From the NCBI RefSeq assembly GCF_003633615.1, contig NZ_RBKU01000001.1, positions 248,001-312,000 on the forward strand: a stretch of 64,000 nt of DNA, read 5' to 3'. The DNA comes from Mucilaginibacter gracilis (lineage in GTDB: Bacteria; Bacteroidota; Bacteroidia; Sphingobacteriales; Sphingobacteriaceae). Every line of letters starts with the position of its first letter. The stretch's first letter is position 1. Shown piece by piece: positions 24,980 to 33,559 of the stretch. A program made the translations under genes and the position numbers. The notes beneath the pieces were generated by a model. The model did no database searches. It saw only the letters and a list, made by a program, of their open reading frames with translations, and had not been told where the DNA came from.

Positions 24980-27415
24980 TTACCTCAATGCACTCCCTAT
25001 AACAGCACCGCTCTTTACCATCTCAAATTTGCCGTTCAACTTAATATCGTCCGACGATGAACCTACCATTATTTTAAAATCTCCAGGTTCAACAACATGC
25101 TGCATTTGCCTATTATATAGCTTCAGGTCATCGGGCACTATAGTGAACGATACCTGTTTGGTTTCGCCGGGCTTTAAGTTTACCCTGTCAAAACCACGCA
25201 GGTTTTTCTCGTATGTTGTAACACTGCTCAAAACATCGCGGGTATATAATTGAACTACTTCATCTCCGGCTATTTTGCCGGTATTGGTAACATTAAAAGT
25301 TACGGTAATATTATGATCGATATCCTGTACGGCAGGGCTTATTTTTAAATTACTGTATGCAAAGGTGGTATAGCTCAAGCCGAAGCCAAACGGGTATAAC
25401 AAACCCTTTATTTTTGCCAGTTCGCCCTCGTCAGTTTCCGAATTAGGTTTGGTTGGGAAATTAAAAGGTAACTGCCCAACCGATTTTGGGAAGGTTAAGG
25501 TAAGCTTACCACCCGGATTATAATCACCAAACAACACATCGGCCAATGCGGTTCCGCCCTGTGTGCCCGGGTAGCCTGCGTAAACGATGCCGTCAATATT
25601 TTGATCAATCCAGTTAATGGTCATGGGCTGGGAGCCTATTAAAACAACAACAACGGGTTTGCCCTTTGCTTTTATAGCCTTAACCAACCGCAATTGGTAA
25701 CCCGGAAGATCCAGATTGGTGCGGCTTTTATTTTCGCCTGCAGTTTGTGTGTTGCCGCCGAGCACAACAATGGCAACATCCGCCCGTGAAGCCACGGTTG
25801 CAGCACTATCAATCATGGCCTGTTCCCTTTCATCCGGGTCTTGCGGCATAATTTCGCTTTCGGGCCAGGTTTTGTCAACCAAATTACAGCCAAGCGCATA
25901 CATTACATGGTTTGCGCCGAGCTTATTTTGAATGCCCTGCAATACGTTGATACTTTTTGAAGCCAATGGACCATAATGCGTATGAGCGTAATCGTCGTTA
26001 ACTGCATTGGGGCCTATTACAGCAACTATTGACTGTTTGGAGAAAGGTAAAATATTAGCTTTGTTTTTTAACAGAACGATGCTTTCTTTTGAAGCCTGCA
26101 ACGCTACAACCTGATGTGCTGCCGAATTAACAAACTTAGCGCTTGCGCTGGCATCCTTCACGTACGGATGGTCAAACAAACCAAGTTTAAATTTAACGCG
26201 CAATACATCGCGTACCCGGCTGTTAACAGTATCAATGGGTAATTTGCCTTCTTTAACCAGTTGGCGGGCATAAATGATGATGCTATCGGGTTTTCTAAAT
26301 GTGGTACGCACATTCATGCCAGCCATAAAGGCTTGTAAAACCGCATCTTTTAAATCAGAAGCAACGTGGTGCTTGTTATACAGGTATTCAAGCGCGTCGC
26401 TGTCGCTCACTACATAGCCCTTAAATCCAAACTCTACCCGCAAACGTTGTATAAGCCAGTATTCGCTTCCCGAAATAGGAATACCGTCGTAATCATTATA
26501 CGAACTCATAACCCCCATTAAATCAGCCTCCTGTATAACCTTTTTAAAAGGATACAATAGTATATTTTCCACTTCGCGCGGTGCTACTTGCGGGTCGGTA
26601 CGGGCAAGTCCTTCGCGCGCACCTTTGTTGGCGCTGTATACAGCAAAGTGTTTGGCGGTAGCGGCTATCTGGTTATTTTGCTGCATACCCTTAGCCATCT
26701 CAACACCTAAGCGGGCCACCAAATAAGGATCTTCACCATAAACTTCTTCAAGCCTTCCCCAACGCTGGTCGCGGGCTACATCTAAAATGGGTGCGTAAAC
26801 GTTGGTGTAGCCAAGCGCCCTTGCTTCGGAGCCGGTTATTTTTCCCATTTCGTTAACCAGGGGTTTATCCCAGGTCATCCCCATATTTAATTGGGTTGGG
26901 AAAGCCGTTGATTCATAAGCCTCAACGCCCCGTATACCCTCGTTAGTAAAATCCGCCGGAATGCCAAGCCTGGTTTGCTCAATAAAGAAGCGCTGGGTTT
27001 GGTTCATGGCCCAAACGTGCTTTTTAATATCTGTTACCAATGGCGAATCTGATGTTTTGCCCCAGCCAATAAACCCGTTTAAATGCTCGTCAATATTGGC
27101 AATGCCATCTTTCCAGATCTCATTTTTCCATTCAGCCGTCGGCAACGAATCCGCTAATATCCTTTTATAGCCATATAAGGTAGCAAGCTGGCAGGTTTTC
27201 TCCTCCAGTGTCATCTGCTTCAACAGGTCATCAATACGGGCGTTAATAGGTTGGGTGCTATCTTCATATATATCTTTTTTGCCATTTTTATTTAAATCAA
27301 TCCACCCGTCTTTATATATCGGAGGGTCGGTCTTTAAACCCATACAGGTTAGCATAAAAAGCAAAGCACACATGCTTAAAGTAGCACGTTTAAAGCGGAT
27401 AGTCGATCTCATCAT
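24980..27415 (-). CDS. Beta-glycosidase, family GH3
   Basis: An 811-residue enzyme with a signal-anchor-like N-terminus. The order of domains is the GH3 N-terminal barrel (about 55-400), the GH3 C-terminal alpha/beta sandwich (about 440-660) and a fibronectin III-like domain (about 710-785). The nucleophile Asp lies in VVSDSDALEYL at about residue 337, and upstream are ANIDEHLNGFIGWGK and ATAKHFAVYSANKG. The family includes beta-glucosidases, beta-xylosidases and beta-N-acetylglucosaminidases; the Fn3-like domain favours beta-glucosidase/xylosidase. It heads a two-gene unit with GH29. Immediately upstream is a 9-base inverted repeat that flanks the start region. Confidence 0.9.
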   Translation of the reverse strand: MMRSTIRFKRATLSMCALLFMLTCMGLKTDPPIYKDGWIDLNKNGKKDIYEDSTQPINARIDDLLKQMTLEEKTCQLATLYGYKRILADSLPTAEWKNEIWKDGIANIDEHLNGFIGWGKTSDSPLVTDIKKHVWAMNQTQRFFIEQTRLGIPADFTNEGIRGVEAYESTAFPTQLNMGMTWDKPLVNEMGKITGSEARALGYTNVYAPILDVARDQRWGRLEEVYGEDPYLVARLGVEMAKGMQQNNQIAATAKHFAVYSANKGAREGLARTDPQVAPREVENILLYPFKKVIQEADLMGVMSSYNDYDGIPISGSEYWLIQRLRVEFGFKGYVVSDSDALEYLYNKHHVASDLKDAVLQAFMAGMNVRTTFRKPDSIIIYARQLVKEGKLPIDTVNSRVRDVLRVKFKLGLFDHPYVKDASASAKFVNSAAHQVVALQASKESIVLLKNKANILPFSKQSIVAVIGPNAVNDDYAHTHYGPLASKSINVLQGIQNKLGANHVMYALGCNLVDKTWPESEIMPQDPDEREQAMIDSAATVASRADVAIVVLGGNTQTAGENKSRTNLDLPGYQLRLVKAIKAKGKPVVVVLIGSQPMTINWIDQNIDGIVYAGYPGTQGGTALADVLFGDYNPGGKLTLTFPKSVGQLPFNFPTKPNSETDEGELAKIKGLLYPFGFGLSYTTFAYSNLKISPAVQDIDHNITVTFNVTNTGKIAGDEVVQLYTRDVLSSVTTYEKNLRGFDRVNLKPGETKQVSFTIVPDDLKLYNRQMQHVVEPGDFKIMVGSSSDDIKLNGKFEMVKSGAVIGSALR

Positions 27416-27572
27416 TATACAGTATTTGGATATAGAGGTAATACTGTATAATGTATTTCAGTACACTAAAGCAGCAATTACCCTAAAAGCAAATTTGAGA
27501 TTCTATTTACTGTGGGAGGGGTGAAATTTCAACCTTTTTAGGGTGGGTTATCGGCCAATCATCAAAAAAACA
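27416..27572 (-). promoter_or_regulatory. Promoter region of the GH3-GH29 unit
   Basis: TACAGTATT at 27418-27426 mirrors AATACTGTA at 27440-27448 directly before the GH3 start. Further upstream, GAAATTTCAACC at 27523-27534 is the reverse complement of the 12-mer found before SusC. The hybrid regulator gene ends at 27573, on the same strand, so this gap also holds the end of that transcript; no terminator with a T-run is obvious. Confidence 0.4.
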
Positions 27573-30500
27573 TCAAATAGACGTTGGTTGAGCGTCTCTT
27601 GCGTATTCAGATGGCACTTTGCCAAATTGCTTTTTAAACTCTTTACTAAAATATTTCCTGTCTTTAAAACCCACGTTGTAGGCAACATCGGCAACGCTTA
27701 ACTTATTTTGAGCCAATAGTAAAGCTGCCTGTTTTAAACGTGCCGATTTAATAAAATCGGCAATGTTTAAGCCCGTGAGGGCTTTAATTTTGCGATATAA
27801 CACGGTTTGGCTCATTGCAATATCGTTCACTAAGCTAATCACATCAAAGTCCGGATCTTCCATTTTGCGTTCAACAATATCCATCAGCTTGTTCAAAAAC
27901 TTTTCGTCAGGCGATTCGATGATTTTGTTTTTGGGTATTAAAGTAATCTGCTGGGCATATTTTTTCCGCATGGCATGCCGGGCTAAAATTAAATTACGAA
28001 TATTTAACTTTAATACCTGCATACTAAACGGCTTAGTTAAATAAACGTCTGCCCCTGTTTCCAAACCCTGTAACTGATAAGAATGCGCAGCTTTGGCCGT
28101 GAGCAATATTACAGGGATATGGCTGGTCCTATCGTCTGTTTTCAATTTGGAGCAAAACTCCAAACCATCCATTACAGGCATAGTTACATCGCTCACTATC
28201 AAATCTGGAATGATCTTGCAAGCCATATCCCAGCCGTCCAAACCGTTGGTACTTTCAATTATCTCATATACTTCGCTCAATGATTCTTTAATAAAGCCCC
28301 TTACTTCATCATTATCCTCTACTATTAACAACAACTGTTTTTCTTTGTTGTTAAACTCGGGCACAGGTATGTGCAAAATAGCTGCCGGGTAATCGGGCTC
28401 AAGCGGTTTACGATGTTGTATTAATACATCGGCAAATTCATCTTCAGAAAAATGCTCCTTCCCTTTTAATAATGAAACCTCGAAGCATGTGCTGCCTGAA
28501 TTATCTTCTGTAGCGACCGTACTTTTAACAGTAATCTTTCCTTTGTGTAATTCGGTAATATTTTTTGCCAGCGCTAAGCCTATGCCCCATCCGGAAGACT
28601 TGGAAGATTGCTTATCCTGATAAAATTCATCGAAGATAAATTGCTGTGCCGCCGAGGATATCCCATCTCCGTTATCGGTAATGATGATGTTTACCGAATC
28701 TGGTTGAGAATCTACCCGCATGATGATTGTGCCTTCGGCCGGTGTGAATTTAAAGGCATTGGATAGAATATTAAATAGTACTTTTTCAAATTGAGGGGCA
28801 TCAAAATAAACGAAAACATTTTCGCTGGGCGAATGAAATTGGTAGTTAATGTTTTTAGCGGCACTTACACTCTCAAACGACATATACACATCGTAGCAAA
28901 ACTTTACAATATCCAGCTCAGCAACATGAAGCATCATATGCCCTGTTTCAATGGTTCTAAAATCAAGCAGCTCGTTAACCAGGCGCATCAAACGGTCGGT
29001 ATTCTGCTTTACATATACAAGCTGGCGGCCAATCAAACTATTGTCCACAGTTAGGTCAATCATTTTTTCAACGGGTGCCAATATCAAAGTAAGCGGTGTT
29101 CTGATTTCGTGCGATACCTTGGTGAAAAAATCAAGTTTCATCCGATGAACTTCTTGTTGGCGCTCGCTATTCAGGTGTTCGTAATAAAGGTCGCGTTCAA
29201 GCCTCGCCTGCCTTCTAAAAAAACGAATAAGTAGGAAGAGTACTCCTGCAAAGCATATCGCATAAATAAAATATGCCCACCAGGTTTTATATAGCGGTGG
29301 TAATATCACGATATGCACACTTGTTACGTCGTTAGTCCAATACCCATCATTATTACCGGCCTTTACCAACAGATCGTAATCGCCAGCGGGTAAGTTGGTG
29401 TAGGTGGCATTGGGTACCTTAACATAGTTCCAGTTTTTTTCGAAGCCTTGCAGCTTGTACATGTATTGGCCGCCGCCTTGCTGGTTATAATCCAGAGCGG
29501 CAAAATCGATGCTGAAAACATTTTGCGCGGCGGTAAAAGTGATGCTTTGGGTTAAACTGATATCTTGTTTAAGCAGGTTCGTATTGTCTTTAATACCGAC
29601 AGGCTGATTAAATAACTTGAGGCTTGTGAATCTAACAGGTGACGCTATCCCGCTTTCTTTGATCTGCCTGGGATTAAAACTGATCAATCCGTTATAGCTG
29701 CCGAAATATAAATTACCACTTGCATCTTTGAATGATGAATTGTAGCTGAATTCATTTGTAGGCAAACCATCGGCAACGGCATAACTTTTAAATTTTTGGG
29801 TAACTGTATTAAATTTTGCTAAGCCATTATCAGTACTAACCCAAAGACAATGATTTTCGGATGATTGTATGTTCAGTACGTTGTCGCTGGGTAAGCCGGA
29901 TTGCATTTTATAGGTTTTAAAGGTTTGTGTTTGCGGATCATAGCGGCTTAACCCACCATGAAAAGAACCTACCCAAATGGCACCATCACTATCTTCATTA
30001 ATACAATTAATATATCCCTTTCTTAAAGTTTTCTCATCCGTTTCATCTATTTTAAACCAGGTAAATGTGGTTGAACCGGCTTTCATTAAGTTAAGTCCGC
30101 CGGTTGTACCCACCCATATATTATGGTGGCTATCTTCATATATACACCTGATACCATAACTGCTCAAACGTAGTGGTGTTGAAGGGCTATTTATATAGTT
30201 ACGGAATTGATGCAACCTTTTATCGAAAATATCAAGCCCTTTGGACGTACCAACCCAAAATCTGTGAAAGCTATCCTCAAATATACAACTCACAATATCG
30301 CTGCTTATTGAATATGGGTCAGACTCGTTATGGCGGTGATGTTTAAATGAATTGGACGAAGGCTGAAACAGATCTAAACCTCCTCGGTGTAAACCTATCC
30401 AAATGTTATTATCGCCATCTTTAAAGATAGCCTTTACAAAGTTGGCACTTATGCTACCGGCATTTTTAGGGTCGTTGTTATAATGAGTAAAAAGTTGGTT

Positions 30501-31688
30501 TTTTTTATCAAAATAGTTTATACCTTTTCCTTCTGTACCTATCCAAAGATTTTGTTTCGCGTCTCCAATAATCGTACTAACAACGTTTCCGCTAATACTA
30601 TTTTTATACTTGCTTGCCTGGTAAATAGTAAACGGTATTGCGTTAGGATGAATAATATTGACACCCCCGAACATGGTGCCAATCCAAACTGTGCCATAAT
30701 TGTCGATATAAATATCTTTAATAGAGTTATCGCTTAAACTATTGCGATTTTCGATATCGTGCTGATATAGTTTAAATTCCTTTTTATCCTCATCAAACAG
30801 GTTTAACCCGTCCATTGTTCCTATCCATAATACGCCGTTTTTATCAGTTATAATTTTACGTATATCATTATTAATCAAACTATTGCTATTTGAAGGCTCG
30901 TGCTTAAAATGACTAAACTTAGACGTTTTGGGGTTAAACAAATTGAGCCCGCCGGTTTCGGTGCCAATACAGATGTTTCCTTTACGGTCTTCAATTATCG
31001 TTTTTACGGAATTACCATCCAAGCCATCAGGGTCCGTTGGCGAACTGGTGAAATTTTTAAATACATACTTCCCGTTTTTAAAACTAATGCGGGTTAGCCC
31101 CTCTGTAGTTCCTACCCAAATATTCTGAGCGCGATCCTGGCAAATGGCATATATTTGATTACCGGCTAAACCCGCTTTAGTTAGAGTACCCTTATAAAAA
31201 TGGATAAACTTACGCGATGTTGAAGAACTTAACATATTAATGCCCTTATCGCCCCCAAACCAAAGCCGCCCACTGGCGTCCTGATAGCTACAGTAAATAT
31301 TGTTGCTGTTTAAACTACCCGGATCTATGTTTTTTTGTAAAATACGTTCAAATGAATCGCTTTCGGGAATATACCTGTTTAAGCCTCTTGATGTACCTAT
31401 CCAGATATTTTTCCCTTGATCTTCAAAAACAAAAAAAACGTAGTCATTACAGCTGATACTACTGGAATCGGCTGGGTTATAGTTGTAAATTTTGATGTTC
31501 CGTGCGTCATATCGGTTAAGCCTGTCGCGGGTACCAAACCACATGTACCCTCTGCTATCTTTAAGTACAGATAGCACTGTACTTTGGGAAAGGCCGTTAC
31601 TTACAGAAACATGATCAAAAGAAAACTGGCTAAACGATAGGTTTACTAAAATGAACTGTAAAATAATAAGAATTAAGATCTTTTTCAT
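27573..31688 (-). CDS. Hybrid two-component system regulator with Reg_prop sensor (HTCS)
   Basis: A 1371-residue one-protein sensor-regulator. After the signal peptide come repeated beta-propeller units with the recurring pattern IWIGTxxGLN (many copies between residues 40 and 690). Then come a Y_Y_Y domain (about 725-795), a membrane segment (about 803-823), a histidine kinase with HEIRTPLTL (His about 860) and ATPase motifs (NAFKFTP, DNGDGI), a receiver domain with LIVSDVTMPVMDG (Asp about 1166) and an AraC-type DNA-binding domain (about 1265-1365). HTCS proteins bind oligosaccharide in the periplasm and switch on the adjacent SusCD locus; the neighbours here are its likely targets. Confidence 0.95.
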   Translation of the reverse strand: MKKILILIILQFILVNLSFSQFSFDHVSVSNGLSQSTVLSVLKDSRGYMWFGTRDRLNRYDARNIKIYNYNPADSSSISCNDYVFFVFEDQGKNIWIGTSRGLNRYIPESDSFERILQKNIDPGSLNSNNIYCSYQDASGRLWFGGDKGINMLSSSTSRKFIHFYKGTLTKAGLAGNQIYAICQDRAQNIWVGTTEGLTRISFKNGKYVFKNFTSSPTDPDGLDGNSVKTIIEDRKGNICIGTETGGLNLFNPKTSKFSHFKHEPSNSNSLINNDIRKIITDKNGVLWIGTMDGLNLFDEDKKEFKLYQHDIENRNSLSDNSIKDIYIDNYGTVWIGTMFGGVNIIHPNAIPFTIYQASKYKNSISGNVVSTIIGDAKQNLWIGTEGKGINYFDKKNQLFTHYNNDPKNAGSISANFVKAIFKDGDNNIWIGLHRGGLDLFQPSSNSFKHHRHNESDPYSISSDIVSCIFEDSFHRFWVGTSKGLDIFDKRLHQFRNYINSPSTPLRLSSYGIRCIYEDSHHNIWVGTTGGLNLMKAGSTTFTWFKIDETDEKTLRKGYINCINEDSDGAIWVGSFHGGLSRYDPQTQTFKTYKMQSGLPSDNVLNIQSSENHCLWVSTDNGLAKFNTVTQKFKSYAVADGLPTNEFSYNSSFKDASGNLYFGSYNGLISFNPRQIKESGIASPVRFTSLKLFNQPVGIKDNTNLLKQDISLTQSITFTAAQNVFSIDFAALDYNQQGGGQYMYKLQGFEKNWNYVKVPNATYTNLPAGDYDLLVKAGNNDGYWTNDVTSVHIVILPPLYKTWWAYFIYAICFAGVLFLLIRFFRRQARLERDLYYEHLNSERQQEVHRMKLDFFTKVSHEIRTPLTLILAPVEKMIDLTVDNSLIGRQLVYVKQNTDRLMRLVNELLDFRTIETGHMMLHVAELDIVKFCYDVYMSFESVSAAKNINYQFHSPSENVFVYFDAPQFEKVLFNILSNAFKFTPAEGTIIMRVDSQPDSVNIIITDNGDGISSAAQQFIFDEFYQDKQSSKSSGWGIGLALAKNITELHKGKITVKSTVATEDNSGSTCFEVSLLKGKEHFSEDEFADVLIQHRKPLEPDYPAAILHIPVPEFNNKEKQLLLIVEDNDEVRGFIKESLSEVYEIIESTNGLDGWDMACKIIPDLIVSDVTMPVMDGLEFCSKLKTDDRTSHIPVILLTAKAAHSYQLQGLETGADVYLTKPFSMQVLKLNIRNLILARHAMRKKYAQQITLIPKNKIIESPDEKFLNKLMDIVERKMEDPDFDVISLVNDIAMSQTVLYRKIKALTGLNIADFIKSARLKQAALLLAQNKLSVADVAYNVGFKDRKYFSKEFKKQFGKVPSEYARDAQPTSI

Positions 31689-31958
31689 ACAGCGCTAGCA
31701 AGTTAATTGTAACCTTTATTACCCTAAAGTTAAAAAAGATTTATAGTTAAATACATAGTAATTTAAGGAAGGCGAATGGCCGCATTGTTACCAGGCTATT
31801 AACCGACCAACACCAACTAAATATTACCAAAAACCGCTTAACGAAATTTACTTTGTTGCTTTCGCAAATATGTGCGTAAATACTTTAAAACAATAGGCTG
31901 AACGATGGCCAACCAATCTTTTATTATAAGAAGATATCTATTTAGCCAATAGTGGTTT

Positions 31959-33200
31959 TCATTTAGCCGACACCGGCGCTGGTGTTACCCAGGTGTTAAG
32001 CATATTGTGCGGGGCTTCAACCACCAACTTATAAAAGGATGAGGGGTATCTGCTTACATCAACCGTTGCGTGTTTCTGTCCAACCGGAAATTCACCAAGC
32101 AACATGTAATTATCTTTGCCGCCCGTTTTATAATTATTGGTTGTTGCCACCCAAATTTTTACGTTACCAATCTTGTCAAGTGCTTTCCAGGTTACAACCA
32201 GATTACCTTGCACGAAATAAGAATGCAGTTCCGCAACAGAAACAGGCCCCATTAAAGGTGTTCCATCCAGTTCATATTGTATCTCTTTAGCAGGTTTAAC
32301 ATTCATAAATCTTGTAATGGTGGGCAACAGATCAACTGCCGAAGGGTTATAGGTAGTGGCATAGGCATTCAGATTTTTCTTATTGGTAACCAGCCAGGTA
32401 TTCCGTTGGCGGTCTGTTTGACCGCCATGTTTTTTTCCATCCAATTCTGTTCGTCCGTGGTCTGTGGTGATCAGCAACAACCAGTCTTCATGAAAATGCT
32501 GCTCGCGGTATCTGATGGCTTCGTAGATCAAACCTATTTCCTTATCCACGCGTTTGAGGGCATCAACATATCCGGGACTATCGCCAAAACGGTGCCCCTT
32601 ACTATCCGTCTCCTCCAAATAAACCCATGACAGATCGGGCGCATCACGTTTGATGGAACCTGCAGCCTCAGTGGCAACCAATTTATCAATCTGGTAAAAC
32701 TTGTCGCCAAACTCATCTACTTTAAACCTAACCGTATCTCTTTCATAACCATCGTAATGAATGTCTACTTTAAGGTTACCGGTTTGCGGCAGGCCATCGC
32801 CCAACAGTTTGGTCCGGTTATCTTCCCAAGTTGAATAAACGCCGATTTTTTTACCGGGATACTGATTTTTAAACAGTTTGAAAATTGTTGGATAATGATA
32901 ATCGGGATCTTTGATCTGGTTGTCCTTCACATTATGCTTATTCAACCAAACACCGGTGACCACATTAGCGTAACCCGGGGAAGAAATGGTAGGCGTTTCA
33001 TTATAGGTACCCAGGTCTCCACCTTGATGCATCCGTAAATAAGCGCCATCAGCGGCAATGGCTTTCATATACGGCGGATCTATTTTTTCCATTACATCTG
33101 CCGGAACGCCGTCCACAATAATAAAAAGCGCTTTCTTTTTCTGGGCCATACCCTGAAGGCTGACGAGGATAAAAGCAAGTGATAATATTTTTTTATACAT
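31959..33200 (-). CDS. Alkaline-phosphatase-superfamily phosphodiesterase (type I phosphodiesterase/pyrophosphatase)
   Basis: A 413-residue secreted protein with a signal peptide (residues 1-19, ending GMAQ). Family motifs are the first metal Asp in LFIIVDGVPADV, then the nucleophile strand in TPTISSPGYANVVTGV, then DLSWVYLEETDSKGHRFG and TTDHGRTELDGKKHGG, which supply the remaining metal ligands. The TSPGYANVVTG arrangement is typical of phosphatases/phosphodiesterases of the superfamily. A sulfatase is unlikely because the formylglycine motif C/S-x-P-S-R is not seen. It may remove phosphate or phosphodiester groups from the glycan, but the substrate is unknown. A hairpin terminator of the upstream gene separates it from GH31. 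Confidence 0.8.
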   Translation of the reverse strand: MYKKILSLAFILVSLQGMAQKKKALFIIVDGVPADVMEKIDPPYMKAIAADGAYLRMHQGGDLGTYNETPTISSPGYANVVTGVWLNKHNVKDNQIKDPDYHYPTIFKLFKNQYPGKKIGVYSTWEDNRTKLLGDGLPQTGNLKVDIHYDGYERDTVRFKVDEFGDKFYQIDKLVATEAAGSIKRDAPDLSWVYLEETDSKGHRFGDSPGYVDALKRVDKEIGLIYEAIRYREQHFHEDWLLLITTDHGRTELDGKKHGGQTDRQRNTWLVTNKKNLNAYATTYNPSAVDLLPTITRFMNVKPAKEIQYELDGTPLMGPVSVAELHSYFVQGNLVVTWKALDKIGNVKIWVATTNNYKTGGKDNYMLLGEFPVGQKHATVDVSRYPSSFYKLVVEAPHNMLNTWVTPAPVSAK

Positions 33201-33446
33201 TTTTCATCTAATTGATTGATTGAAACTTCTGTAGTTTTTGAGCTTGCGATTGATAAAACCGATTGGCTGGCATCAATATTTTTTATAATTTTTCCGATGC
33301 CTCAATATGCTTTACCGATATCATTTTACAGTTACAACCTTCCGGATACTTTTTTTACATATATATTGCCTTTTATAAAATAACCAGTCGGCGGCAAACT
33401 AAATTTAACTTCCCAAATAAGAGTATAAGTTTCTCATCTAGTATTC
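33201..33446. other. Non-coding gap upstream of the phosphodiesterase gene
   Basis: No gene is seen. The stretch lies between the phosphodiesterase start and the GH31 terminator and should hold the phosphodiesterase promoter; no motif could be placed with confidence. Confidence 0.4.
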
Positions 33447-33492
33447 AAAAAAACCTGGCCTGCATCAAATTCTTATTGATGCCTCGGCCAGG
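33447..33492 (-). terminator. Rho-independent terminator after the GH31 gene
   Basis: CCTGGCC (33454-33460) pairs with GGCCAGG (33486-33492), and the stem continues inside with a GCATCAA/TTTGATGC pairing. On the minus strand the stem is followed by a T-run (33447-33453). It lies 68 bases after the GH31 stop codon and so ends the GH31 transcript before the phosphodiesterase gene. Confidence 0.75.
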
Positions 33493-33559
33493 CACTCCTG
33501 TTATCTAAAACTTCGTTCTCTCAAACAACCGTAAAATTTAGATGTCTACCATAAAACAA

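Noticed and set aside
31959..33200. Formylglycine sulfatase
   Set aside because: The C/S-x-P-S-R motif is missing; the nucleophile strand matches phosphodiesterases instead.
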